From Diphasiastrum complanatum (taxonomy: Eukaryota; Streptophyta; Lycopodiopsida; Lycopodiales; Lycopodiaceae), in contig CM055109.1 of NCBI GenBank assembly GCA_029204225.1, positions 6,406,911-6,470,910 of the forward strand: 64,000 bases of DNA, read 5' to 3'. Made by a program: the position numbers and the translations under genes. Position 1 is the stretch's first letter; every line of letters starts with the position of its first letter. A model generated the notes under the pieces. It saw nothing but the letters and a program-made list of their open reading frames with translations, did no database searches and was not told the origin of the DNA. This document shows, in pieces, positions 23,060-32,889 of this stretch.

Positions 23060-23635
23060 CTGCTTTTTCTCTACTGTTTATTTTTTTCTTCTCCCTTTTT
23101 ATTATTTGTATGCCATTTTGACAACATTTTTTGTTGTGATTTGTTGTTCCACCCATCAAAATACTATCGGATCAGGTATACCAACAGTCTTCTCTGAGAA
23201 AACCACAAAAGTCATTAGTTTCAGACAAAATGTTTTCACATCATCTCAGATAGAATTCGCCTGACCCCTTTCTTTTAGAGAACGATTCATTTTTGGCCTC
23301 CGCGAATTCTGTCTCAAAAGAAAAATGTCAAAAAAATCAAAACAATGAAATTTTCTTCATCAGATATCCATGCTCAGAATTCGTCGACAATTCGTGAGAG
23401 CTTAAATTGATCCTCACGATTTCTCTATTACCTCTGCAAATTCTAATCAGATACATTTTTGCACTATCAGACATTTTCTCTCTTTTGGCAAACACAAATC
23501 ACTTACAAGAATTCACGGGCCCTCAAACTAATGTCTCGAAATTCGCGACCATCATTACCAAATCGTGGACACTGAGGACGATTTCTGGGTGAAGGTGCGA
23601 ATTCTTGTCCCAAAAAGTCTATATATAGGTCTCCT
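23060..23635 (+). other. Gypsy-1 sequence downstream of pol, no gene, repeated GAATTCGCGA-type motif
   Basis: No supported coding region. The motif GAATTCG(C/T)G or its variants recurs at about 23253, 23303, 23377, 23389, 23509, 23538 and 23598. A TATATATAGG box lies near 23620. The segment ends abruptly at about 23635, where the Gypsy-2 LTR begins part way through, so the real Gypsy-1 3' LTR is not recognisable. Confidence 0.6.
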
Positions 23636-24225
23636 AGATTGAGAAGAGAAGAGAAAGAGAGAGAAAGAGAGTGAGGGTGGAGGTTAGCTCAAATGCTCCT
23701 TATGTTTGGTAATGGAAAAACATTCACTATGGCAAACAATAAACATGGAAATAGAAAGCAATAGAAAACACAACCAAGAGCAATAGCAAGTAGTGAATAG
23801 CAAATGAGGATGCTTCTCTTCCAAAAATGGTAGAGTTTTCTCCTTCTCATTAAGCATGGAAATAGTGTACAAATGGTGCCTTTTTATAAAATGGAGAAGG
23901 CCCTTGCCCCTCAATCTTATTGGCTAATATTCACAATGATCCTAACCATTCATCTTGGACCCAATTTGATCCAAGGGACCACAAAAAGTACATTAGAAAT
24001 CACAAGATTCATGTGAGTCCCAATTTTGGACCCAACTCTAAAAAGTGATCTCTAAGTTTAAAAATGACATTGGGCCTCTAGTTTTATTTTAATTACAAGG
24101 CCAAGTCAAGTTTATTTTATTTACAACCTCAATTGCGTGCTCATTGGGCCATGGGCTTATACACACAAGATGCCATGCCCTCGCAACACATTTTATTAGA
24201 GAATTTTATTTATTTACACTTTGTT
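23636..24225 (-). repeat. Gypsy-2 3' LTR, truncated
   Basis: Matches 40772-41365 with scattered substitutions. It starts at GATTGAGAAGAGAAG. The about 200 bp present at 40575-40771 in the other LTR are absent, replaced by Gypsy-1 sequence. The exact outer boundary is uncertain because both copies share TTTACACTTTGTTG, whereas a canonical LTR would end at TTTACA. Confidence 0.82.
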
Positions 24226-26028
24226 GGGAATACCCCCAATAGGACCCACGGCCTGAAGTAGTGCCGGTCCCTTGGCACTCTGTCAGTTTAGTAGAGCGTT
24301 CTCTTGGACCGCCTCTGTGGATGAGATATCCCGTAACGTCTTCCACGAAGTTGAGACGGTCCAGTTTCTTTGAGTCCTTTGGCGTTTGGAAGGACTTGTG
24401 GACTCCTGTCAACCATTCTTGATCCACCCATGCTTGGAATCGTTTCATCCAGGGATCTCCAAGGAATGCAGCTCGGTAATATACACGAGCGACTGGCAGC
24501 TGGTCTTCAACTTTGTCAGAAGCGAGTGCTTTATTTGGATCAAAAAATATGGAGGGAAGAAAATCATCCCAGTTTGTTTCAATGCCCATTAAATATTCCA
24601 AGTCCCGGGTGTAAGTGGCTGTCGCGCGAACTGTGGGATCGGGACAATTGATGTAGTGATTGACGAATGCGAAGAGAGCTCTTCTGGTCTCTACATCTGT
24701 TGTCCCCCCATATTCAGATTTGATGATTGGCCAGTTGAAATTGTTGAGTGTGATCTGGTCCAGAGGAGTGCTGCATTCCACCCATTTGGATCTTCTTGGA
24801 CATGGTAGGAAATGTGCGTTCACCCATAACTATTGTGGACTCGTCACGTAAGCCCTGATGGCTGTAGAGTCTCTCTCAAATAACTGTTGTCGCCACTTCG
24901 GTTGTGGTTGGAGGGCAGATAAGGCTTGCAGTTATTTTCCCTTGATGGTCTGAGCTGAGAGTGATATCTGCCAGCCACCTCTTGATGACTCGTGAGAATA
25001 TTTGGATAAAAATTCATTGATGTTCTCCTCCACAGATTTCGGTCTTCGGAAGGCCCGACTAGCAGATATCGTTCGTGACCCTCTGGATGATGCTGCTTGG
25101 CCCTGACTGGTGGTTGCGCCTTTGCTCTGGCCTCCGTCCCCAGGCACATGTTCTCTGCTTCCAAAAGTGTAAGTTGCGCCTGGATGGGGGCAAGCCGTTG
25201 GGATGCTTCAGTTTGAAGCTCCCGCACCTTTGTGGAGGCCTCAGTCAGCACTTTGGAAAGGCTTTGAATATATTTGTTTAGGCCCTCCTCCTTTTGCTGC
25301 AGCTTGGCAATCTCCTGGTTCCCTGCTTGTTCGTGTTGTTGAGCCAGAATCAGCTCTTGCTGCAACTTGGTGAGGTCTGCTCGCAATTGTGTATTACTCA
25401 TTGCCAACTGTAGTACCCTGCTTTCCAGAATAGCTTTGGTTGCTACCGCATCCAGGATGTATTTTCCTAGGGTTTGGTATGCCGTCGTTAGATCCGTGGA
25501 AGCAACTGGTACACTGGCACTGGCAGGGGCTTGTGTTGTATCGGCCCTGATGACTTGTGGAATTCTGTCATCATTGTCTTCGATCAGGTTTTCATTTATC
25601 TTGATGTCATCTGGGGCGGTAGGGTCAGTCCGATCTGGTGATGCTACATAAATTGTTTGTACAAATGCATCATCAGGCAGCAATTGGCTGCCCTCGGCAA
25701 CCTTTGGCGAAGCGGGTGGGGTGTGAGAAACAATTGTGGAAACAGGGGTGAGGACGGTTTGTCCGAACGAGAGGATGGGAGGAACAGTGGAGAACTGAAG
25801 GGTGGTGTGGAGTATGAAAGAAGGTGAGAATGGAGCAGAAAGTGTTTGGCATGGGGGTGAAAAATTGATAACTTGCATCCATGCCAGAGTGTCGAGGGAC
25901 AGTTGCAAATCAGAAGGGTTGAATGTGAGAGGAGCAACGGTGGTGGCATGAGTAATGGAGGATGCGATGGTGATGGATAGAGTAGCGGACACTGGAAGAG
26001 AAGTAGGAGTGGTATCAATAGAAGAAAC
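24206..26028 (-). pseudogene. Gypsy-2 ORF3, C-terminal half: Pro/Ser-rich linker, coiled coil, conserved C-terminal domain
   Basis: I do not recognise the family. From 26028 (minus): Ser/Thr/Pro-rich segment; acidic stretch near 25600; about 120 residues of heptad-like coiled coil rich in Gln, Leu and Glu (25480-25120); frameshift; FRRPKSVEENINEFL and HESSRGGW (about 25045-24965); PQPKWRQQLFE (about 24900); then the 205-codon frame with PCPRRSKW (about 24795), PDPTVRATA, FFDPNKALAS and VARVYYRAAFLGDPW (about 24490). The stop at 24206 falls inside the LTR. The same C-terminal blocks occur at 45215-45900 and 48850-49400. No membrane segment or signal peptide is apparent. Its place after pol recalls env-like ORFs of some plant elements, but homology is not shown. 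Confidence 0.75.
26024..26028. repeat. Left TSD of Copia-D (gaaac)
   Basis: Exact match with 31890-31894. Confidence 0.96.
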
Positions 26029-26681
26029 TGTGAAAAATTGTCAACTAGTAGTATTTTCCTAACTTGAGATTTTGTAGGCCTATGGCCAAATAAAAGTTAG
26101 AGATAGGTTCATACATGTATGTAGAGGCCCAAAGTATGTGTACACTACTTTTGAGGTCACATTAATTAGAGGAGGTCGAGTGTGGAGCTCTTCTATTGGC
26201 TCATAATTTGGTGCATTCCTATTTGACCAAATTTCTAGGTATATGGGTGAATCCTATTGGACCCCAATTTTAGCCTATCATAAGACAAGTGGCCAAGAGG
26301 CACTATGGCTGCTATAAATAGCCATCTCCACGAGTATGTACACATCTCATTTTCATTCTATTGAATGAATGTTATGCTCTTTGAAGGTCCATCTTCTTCT
26401 CTCTCACTTTTTTGTTCATATCTTGCATTCTAGCCACTAGAATTGTGATTTCTTTGTTGCTATGGCTTCACACGTGTGAAATGCAGGTTGTAGGCTCTGA
26501 AGTACGGACAGGGACAGCAAGTTTCTGTTTGTGGAAGCTTATGATCAGATTTTGATGTTTAGTTGATGTTTAGTATGCTTAACATCACAATTTCTATCAT
26601 TTTTTCAATCTAGATGTGCATAACTTCCATGGCCAAGATCTTTATGAAACTTTAGCATCTTTTGGATCTGAGTTTTTCACA
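26029..26681 (+). repeat. Copia-D 5' LTR
   Basis: TGTGAAAAATTGTC to GTTTTTCACA. TATA box TATAAATA at 26313-26320; CACACGTGTG at 26470-26479 followed by GTACGGACAG near 26503. Confidence 0.97.
26313..26320 (+). promoter_or_regulatory. Copia-D LTR TATA box
   Basis: GCTATAAATAGCC context, the strongest core-promoter signal in the LTR; repeated at 31521-31528 in the 3' LTR. Confidence 0.75.
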
Positions 26682-26693
26682 TGGTATCAGAGC
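26682..26693 (+). promoter_or_regulatory. Copia-D primer-binding site
   Basis: TGGTATCAGAGC directly after the LTR, exact initiator-Met type. Confidence 0.96.
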
Positions 26694-27290
26694 ATTAGGC
26701 GGCCAAATGTGCAGGTTTTGCCAGATTTAGAAGAGATTTGTGGGCGAGTTTGCTTTTGTAGCATTCCAATCAAGTTTCTAGCTAAAAATCTTGTTGATTT
26801 ATGTGTAGAAATTGGATCTTTGTGATCAAAACATCATTTGTATGCATTTCAATTGAAGTAGGGCGAATTCCCTCTGTACTTATCAGAATAAGGAGACAAA
26901 AATTGTTTTGGAAAGAGGGAGATGCAAGATCCAACAAGATCCTATTAGTTTTCCATTCTAGCATATAGTTTTTTGATTCAATTTCTTGCTTCTTCATGTC
27001 AAAAACTTCAAAATTGATGTAACCCTCTGATTTTCAGTTTGCTGAATGATTCAAGAGTGTATTTCAATCTTAGGAGTGAGGGAAAAGCAAGTATATTGAG
27101 GTTTGGTCTTGGTTTGATCAAGAAATCATAAAACTAGTGGCTAAAATTAAGGAAAAAGTGAGGAAAAGAGAGAAAAAGTAAGGTTTTAGGTTCCAAATCT
27201 TTGTGATTTCTTCTTGTGTTTCATTTGTTGATTCAAGAGAGTGCTTAGTGCATTGGAACAGGTCAAAGATCAGAGATCAATCATTGCAAC
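26694..27290 (+). other. Copia-D untranslated leader
   Basis: About 600 bp without a supported gene between PBS and gag ATG; purine-rich GAAAAAGTGAGGAAAAGAG near 27150. Confidence 0.75.
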
Positions 27291-30200
27291 ATGGCTACAA
27301 ATGGAGGCTACATGTTGGAAAGCAATGATAGGCTTACCTCCCTCAACTATTCTACTTGGAAAGTAAGGATGGAGTCTTTGCTTGAGATGAATGAGTTGAT
27401 GGATATTGTTGTAGGTGTGGAGGAGAGACCTTTGGCACCTCAAGAACAATTGAGGTATGACAAGAGGGCAAAGAAAGCCCTTCACATGATCAAGATGAAT
27501 GTGACAAATGAGCTTATCAAAGAGGTTGGTAAGTGCACATCATCTAGTGAAGCTTGGGAAGCCTTGAAGAAGGTTTATGAATCCAAGTCTACTTCTAGAG
27601 TATTGACTTTAAGAAGGCAAATCTTTTCTTGTATGCAAAAGAAGAGTGAGAATGGACATGCTTTTGTTTTGAGAGTTAAAGCATTGAATGATGAGTTAGC
27701 ATGCATTAATGATGGCATAAATAATGAGGAGCTTGTTCAAGTGATTCTCAATGGCTTGTTGGATGATCATGCTAATCTTGTTCAAAGTTATGCTATCCAA
27801 AAATGTTTACCAAGTGTTGGAGACTTGCAAGAGGTCTTGTTGGCTGAAGAATTCAGGTTGCAAGCAAGAGTGGGAGCATCTTCTACATCTCAAGGAGGAG
27901 AAGAGGAGGCAATGTTCTCTAAAGGCAAGTTCAAGGGCAAAGGTAAAAGCAATTGGTCTAAAGGGCAAGACCAAGGTGAGCACTCTACTTTTGGCAAAAA
28001 GAAGGATAGATCTAAGCTAAAATGTTTCTATTGTGGAGTCAAAGGGCATTTTGCTAGTGATTGTTTTAAGAAAAAGAGGGATCAAGGGGAAAAGCAAACC
28101 AATCTAACTATTGATGAGGGTGGGGATGAGCTTCTTTCAAATGATGCTTTTGTTATGTCATCTTGCTTGTTGGCTAATCATGGAGACATTGATCCTTGGT
28201 GGATTGATAGTGGAGCCACTTCTCATATGACATATCATAAAGAGTATTTTTCATCTTTAATGGCATTTGATGGTGATAGGAAGGTAATCTATACCGCAAA
28301 TGATGGTGAGTGTGCAATCAAGGGGATTGGCACAATTCCTATTTCACTTTCTACAAATAGGAATATAGAATTGAAAGATGTTTTGCTCATTCCATCCATT
28401 ACCAAGAACTTACTTAGTGTAAGCCAAATGCTTGACAAAGGATTCAAAGTTGAGTTTGATGGTGATGCTTGCTTGATCAAAAAGGGGTGTAGTATCATTG
28501 CAAAAGGGAAAAGGCAAGGGAAATTGTTCAAGCTTGATGCATGTGTTGTTGCTAACCAAGTTGGATGCATGGCAAATGAACAAATGTCAATTCAAGAGGT
28601 ATGGCATAAAAGGATGGGACATCTCAACTACAAGGCCTTGGAGGTAATAGCCAAAAAGGAGGTAGTAAGGGGACTTCCCAAGTCTCTTACTTGCTTGAAT
28701 CATGTTTGTGAAGAATGTGCTTTGTCTAAATCACATAGATTGCCATATACTAGATCTATATCTAGATCTAAGATGCCTTTTTCTCTCTTGCATTCGGATA
28801 TTCATGGTGTTACTACAATTAGCAATGGAGGTGCTAAGATGTATGTAACTTTCATTGATGATTTTAGTAGATTTTGTTGGGTTTATCTACTAAAGAGCAA
28901 GGATGAGGTGTTTGATGTGTTTGTCAAGTTCAAAGTTGCTATTGAGACTCAATTTACAACCAAAATCAAATGCTTGAGGAGCGACAATGGTGGTGAATAC
29001 ATTTCTAACAAATTCAAAGCCTTTTGCGATGAGCATGGGATCAAGAGGGAGTACACATGTCCAAGAACACCACAACAAAATGGAGTGGCCGAGAGGAAGA
29101 ATAGAACCTTGTGTGAGAGTGCAAAGGCAATGAGATTGAATGCTAATCTTCCTAAACCTTTTTGGAGTGATGCTTTGTTGTGTGCAAATTTCCTATGCAA
29201 TAGATGGCCAAGTGTTGTATTGGAAGGAAAAACCCCTTTTGAAGCTTTGTTTGGTACGAAGCCTAATGTCAAGTTTCTAAGAACTTTTGGATGCATTTGC
29301 TACTTCAACATTACTCTTGATGATAGAACTAAGGAGGATCCATCTTCAAGAAAGGGCATTTTTGTTGGTTATAGTGAAGTAAGCAAAGCATATAGGATTT
29401 ATGTTCCTTCAATCAAGAAAGTGTTCACAAGTAGGGATGTCATTTTTGATGAAGGTAACATTCCAAAAGTTGTTTCAAGTGATGATGGTGTTGTTGCAAC
29501 TAATGTGCTTGATGACAATGGAGTTGATGACACATTGGATGTGGATGTTGAAGAAGCCTCTTCAAGTCAAATTCCAAGGAGAACTCCAAGGCATAAAGTG
29601 AAACCCTCAAGGCTCACTTATGATGGCAAAGGTAAGCAAGTGGTGGATGGATCCAACTATGCTTTCCTAACTTCTTTTGATGTACCTTCATGTGTAGATG
29701 AAGCAAGGCAAGAAGAGGAATGGATCCAAGCAATGGATCTTGAGTTTGAAGCACTTATGAAGAACAACACATGGAGATTGGTGGAGCTTCCAAAGGGCAA
29801 AAGTGCAATTGGATGCAAATGGATCTTCAAGGTAAAGACAAATCAAGATGGATCTATCAACAAGTTGAAGGCAAGGTTGGTGGCTAAAGGTTATGCTCAA
29901 GAGCATGGCATTGACTATGAGGAAACCTTTGCACCCGTGGCAAAGATGGTGAGCATAAGAGTAATCATTTCCCTTGCAACTCTTTATGGATGGGATCTTT
30001 GGCAATTAGACATTTCTAATGCTTTCTTGAATGGTGATCTTGAAGAGGAAGTCTACATGGAGCAACCCGAGAGCTATGTTTCTCATAGCAAGCCTAATCA
30101 TGTGTGTTTTCTACAAAAAAGTTTGTATGGTCTTAAGCAAGCACCAAGGAGTTGGTATGCTAGGCTTAACTCTTTTCTACTTTCTCAAAACTTCACTATG

Positions 30201-31241
30201 AGTGAGTATGATCATTCACTTTACTTTAGAATTAGTGCTAATGATGTTACAATCCTTCTAATTTATGTGGATGACATTATTTTAAGTGGAGGGAACAAGG
30301 AAGATATAGAAGATATCAAGAAAGCACTAAAAAAGGAATTTGAAGTGCATGATCTTGGTCTTTTGAGCTATATCTTAGGAATAGAAGTAATTAGAACTTC
30401 TCAAATCACTTTTATTTCACAAGAGAAGTATGCTATTTCTATTCTCAATAGATTTCATATGGTAGATGCAAATCCTATTGATACACCTATGGAATCACAT
30501 GTAAAGCTAACTATAAGAGGTAATGAAAGATCCTTCGAGGACATTACTCTCTATAGGAAGCTAATAGGTTCTCTTATATATCTAACCATCACAAGACCTG
30601 ATTTATCTTATTGTGTTGGTAGATTAAGCCAATTCATGCAAGATCCTAGCATAGAACATTGGAAACTAGGAAAGAGGATCTTGAGATACATCTCGGGAAC
30701 AAAAGATTTTGGCATTGTTTATAGAGGCTCATCACCTAACTTATTTGGTTTTTCAGATTCAGATTTTGCAGGAGACCTTATGGATAGAAAATCCATAAAT
30801 GCATATGCTATTTTCATAGGTGATGGAGCTATCTCATGGATGTCGAAGAAACAAGCAACTATATCACTTTCTTCTAGTGAGGCCGAGTACAAAGCTTTGA
30901 CATCATGCACAAAGGAGATGGTGTGGATCAAGAGGATGATTATGGAGCTTCATTTGCTGGATTTTTCAGAGAGTCCAATCATCTTTTGTGACAACCTTTC
31001 AGCCCAAAGTCTAGCAAGCAATCCGGTTTTCCATGCAAGGAGCAAACATATCGAGGTGGCTTACCATTTTGTGAGAGAACAAGTGTTGGCAAAAGAGATC
31101 AAGCTTGAACATGTCCCATCAAAGGAATGTGTGGCTGATATCTTTACCAAAGCATTGGGAAAGGACTTATTTTTCAAGCATAGAACAAGTCTTGGTGTAC
31201 TTTCTAAATCTATGCTAAAACTAGTTGAAGAGGGAGTGTGA
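27291..31241 (+). CDS. Copia-D gag-pol polyprotein (1316 aa), intact
   Basis: One ORF from ATG 27291 (MATNGGYML). Gag to about residue 200; zinc knuckle CFYCGVKGHFASDC at 245-258; protease IDSGATSHMT from 305; GAG-pre-integrase HKRMGHLNY; integrase HSDIHGV, RSDNGGEY (Asp565, codon 28983-28985) and NGVAERKN; RT with TFAPVAKMVSIR, NAFLNGDLEEEVYMEQPE and IYVDDIILSGG; RNase H FSDSDFAGD, SSSEAEYKAL, FCDNLSAQS and FTKALGKD. Unlike Copia-A, all three integrase acids are present. The stop is the TGA inside the LTR start TGTGA. Cleaved products would be capsid/nucleocapsid, protease, integrase and RT/RNase H acting in a cytoplasmic particle and then in the nucleus (family knowledge). Confidence 0.98.
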   Translation: MATNGGYMLESNDRLTSLNYSTWKVRMESLLEMNELMDIVVGVEERPLAPQEQLRYDKRAKKALHMIKMNVTNELIKEVGKCTSSSEAWEALKKVYESKSTSRVLTLRRQIFSCMQKKSENGHAFVLRVKALNDELACINDGINNEELVQVILNGLLDDHANLVQSYAIQKCLPSVGDLQEVLLAEEFRLQARVGASSTSQGGEEEAMFSKGKFKGKGKSNWSKGQDQGEHSTFGKKKDRSKLKCFYCGVKGHFASDCFKKKRDQGEKQTNLTIDEGGDELLSNDAFVMSSCLLANHGDIDPWWIDSGATSHMTYHKEYFSSLMAFDGDRKVIYTANDGECAIKGIGTIPISLSTNRNIELKDVLLIPSITKNLLSVSQMLDKGFKVEFDGDACLIKKGCSIIAKGKRQGKLFKLDACVVANQVGCMANEQMSIQEVWHKRMGHLNYKALEVIAKKEVVRGLPKSLTCLNHVCEECALSKSHRLPYTRSISRSKMPFSLLHSDIHGVTTISNGGAKMYVTFIDDFSRFCWVYLLKSKDEVFDVFVKFKVAIETQFTTKIKCLRSDNGGEYISNKFKAFCDEHGIKREYTCPRTPQQNGVAERKNRTLCESAKAMRLNANLPKPFWSDALLCANFLCNRWPSVVLEGKTPFEALFGTKPNVKFLRTFGCICYFNITLDDRTKEDPSSRKGIFVGYSEVSKAYRIYVPSIKKVFTSRDVIFDEGNIPKVVSSDDGVVATNVLDDNGVDDTLDVDVEEASSSQIPRRTPRHKVKPSRLTYDGKGKQVVDGSNYAFLTSFDVPSCVDEARQEEEWIQAMDLEFEALMKNNTWRLVELPKGKSAIGCKWIFKVKTNQDGSINKLKARLVAKGYAQEHGIDYEETFAPVAKMVSIRVIISLATLYGWDLWQLDISNAFLNGDLEEEVYMEQPESYVSHSKPNHVCFLQKSLYGLKQAPRSWYARLNSFLLSQNFTMSEYDHSLYFRISANDVTILLIYVDDIILSGGNKEDIEDIKKALKKEFEVHDLGLLSYILGIEVIRTSQITFISQEKYAISILNRFHMVDANPIDTPMESHVKLTIRGNERSFEDITLYRKLIGSLIYLTITRPDLSYCVGRLSQFMQDPSIEHWKLGKRILRYISGTKDFGIVYRGSSPNLFGFSDSDFAGDLMDRKSINAYAIFIGDGAISWMSKKQATISLSSSEAEYKALTSCTKEMVWIKRMIMELHLLDFSESPIIFCDNLSAQSLASNPVFHARSKHIEVAYHFVREQVLAKEIKLEHVPSKECVADIFTKALGKDLFFKHRTSLGVLSKSMLKLVEEGV
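31227..31236 (+). promoter_or_regulatory. Copia-D polypurine tract
   Basis: GAAGAGGGAG directly before the 3' LTR; also codes for the end of gag-pol. Confidence 0.87.
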
Positions 31242-31889
31242 AAAATTGTCAACTAGTAGTATTTTCCTAACTTGAGATTTTGTAGGCCTATGGCCAAATA
31301 AAAGTTAGAGATAGGTTCATACATGTATGTAGAGGCCCAAAGTATGTGTACACTACTTTTGAGGTCACATTAATTAGAGGAGGTCGAGTGTGGAGCTCTT
31401 CTATTGGCTCATAATTTGGTGCATTCCTATTTGACCAAATTTCTAGGTATATGGGTGAATCCTATTGGACCCCAATTTTAGCCTATCATAAGACAAGTGG
31501 CCAAGAGGCACTATGGCTGCTATAAATAGCCATCTCCACGAGTATGTACACATCTCATTTTCATTCTATTGAATGAATGTTATGCTCTTTGAAGGTCCAT
31601 CTTCTTCTCTCTCACTTTTTTGTTCATATCTTGCATTCTAGCCACTAGAATTGTGATTTCTTTGTTGCTATGGCTTCACACGTGTGAAATGCAGGTTGTA
31701 GGCTCTGAAGTACGGACAGGGACAGCAAGTTTCTGTTTGTGGAAGCTTATGATCAGATTTTGATGTTTAGTTGATGTTTAGTATGCTTAACATCACAATT
31801 TCTATCATTTTTTCAATCTAGATGTGCATAACTTCCATGGCCAAGATCTTTATGAAACTTTAGCATCTTTTGGATCTGAGTTTTTCACA
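31237..31889 (+). repeat. Copia-D 3' LTR
   Basis: 653 bp, identical by eye to 26029-26681. Confidence 0.97.
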
Positions 31890-31894
31890 GAAAC
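31890..31894. repeat. Right TSD of Copia-D (gaaac)
   Basis: Exact match with 26024-26028. Confidence 0.96.
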
Positions 31895-32889
31895 GAGGAT
31901 GGAGATAGAAACAGATGTGGATGGAATAGGAAGAGAGGTAGCGACAACAAAAATTGAAGTGGGGAGTTGCACGGAAGAAGAAGTGGCGATGGTTGATGGA
32001 GTAGTTAGTGCTGCAGTGGAGACACGTCTTCGGGTAACAGGTGGAGATGTGGATGTAGAGGTAGTGCCACACATTAGTTTGATGGTCATTGTGTTAATGA
32101 CTGCAGGTTTGGAGGAGGTAAATGCTTGAGATGGTGGGTAAAGGTTAGTATGTGGCACAAGGGTGGACAGGAGAGATGAGCATTGGAAACCGTGCACTTT
32201 TGCCTCGAGAAGTTTGCATGCAAAGTTACACAACAGGGGGCCTGCTACGATTTGCTCATGGTTGTTGGGTTTGATGGAGTTTGTTAGTTCTCGAATAAGG
32301 AAGCTATGCCAATCGTATGGCACAACGGAGGGGTTAGAAAATTATATAAAAGATTCCACTATTTGACTCAGTAGCATAGACTGGATTCTGTCCTTGCGAA
32401 ATGTTGAAATAACCAAAAAGTTATTCAACAGATGCGCAGCTGTCTGAATGTCGGGTTCCGTGATAGCTTCTATCAGGTAACCATTGTTAGTCTGGATGGA
32501 AATTTCTGGTGTGGTTTGGGTGACGAATGGTTTGATCAGAGCTTTGGCATGGCGATGGGAGATGGGTTGATGATCACCGGACATAATGCCAACGGTGATC
32601 ATCGAGTCGGTGTTAATCCTGACCTTGTATGTGGTACCTTGGTACAGGAAGTGGAAACGAGCCTTCTCCTCATCCCAGGTGGCGTAAGCATGAAGGGCGA
32701 GGCCCATGTTAATCTCAAAATGGAAGAGCGCCAATTAAAAACCCATTGCTTCAGGGAGTGGGCCGGTTGTCTACAGCCATGGTTGGATCAGAGTGTCAGA
32801 GGGTAGAGGCCAAATCTGCGTGGCCTTAGGGATGTCATGCTAGATATCACCTGTTTGGCACCAAAGTCTTCAGAGGATGAGGAGGCCAT
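31890..32889 (-). pseudogene. Gypsy-2 ORF3, N-terminal half
   Basis: Starts at ATG 32889 (MASSSSED). After a frameshift near 32845 it reads IWPLPSDTLIQPWL, two in-frame stops, then LALHAYATWDEEKARFHFLY, GTTYKVRINTDSMI, a stretch with ALIKPFVTQ, and IQTNNGYLIEAI (about 32470). A second frameshift near 32340 leads to a Ser/Thr-rich part ending at Copia-D. The same N-terminal domain is present at 52309-52814 (very similar) and at 49960-50318 (diverged, with AYSTYSDEF, GSYSI and QTNNGIYG in the same order). No family recognised. It lies about 1.1 kb downstream of pol in the same orientation. Confidence 0.75.

Larger units (their letters stand above)
26029..31889 (+). mobile_element. Copia-D: full-length, apparently intact Ty1/copia element
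   Basis: Two 653-bp LTRs (26029-26681, 31237-31889) that look identical, a perfect PBS, one 1316-codon gag-pol frame and a polypurine tract. TSD gaaac at 26024-26028 and 31890-31894. It is inserted in Gypsy-2 ORF3 on the opposite strand; the ORF3 frame is open on both sides of the site. All signals needed for mobility that can be read are intact. Confidence 0.98.

Noticed and set aside
24370-25651. Several + strand frames of 60-95 codons
   Set aside because: Shadows of ORF3 on the minus strand; no family motifs.
24206-32889. Calling ORF3 an envelope gene
   Set aside because: The position fits env-like ORFs of some plant elements, but no signal peptide, transmembrane segment or known env motif is visible.
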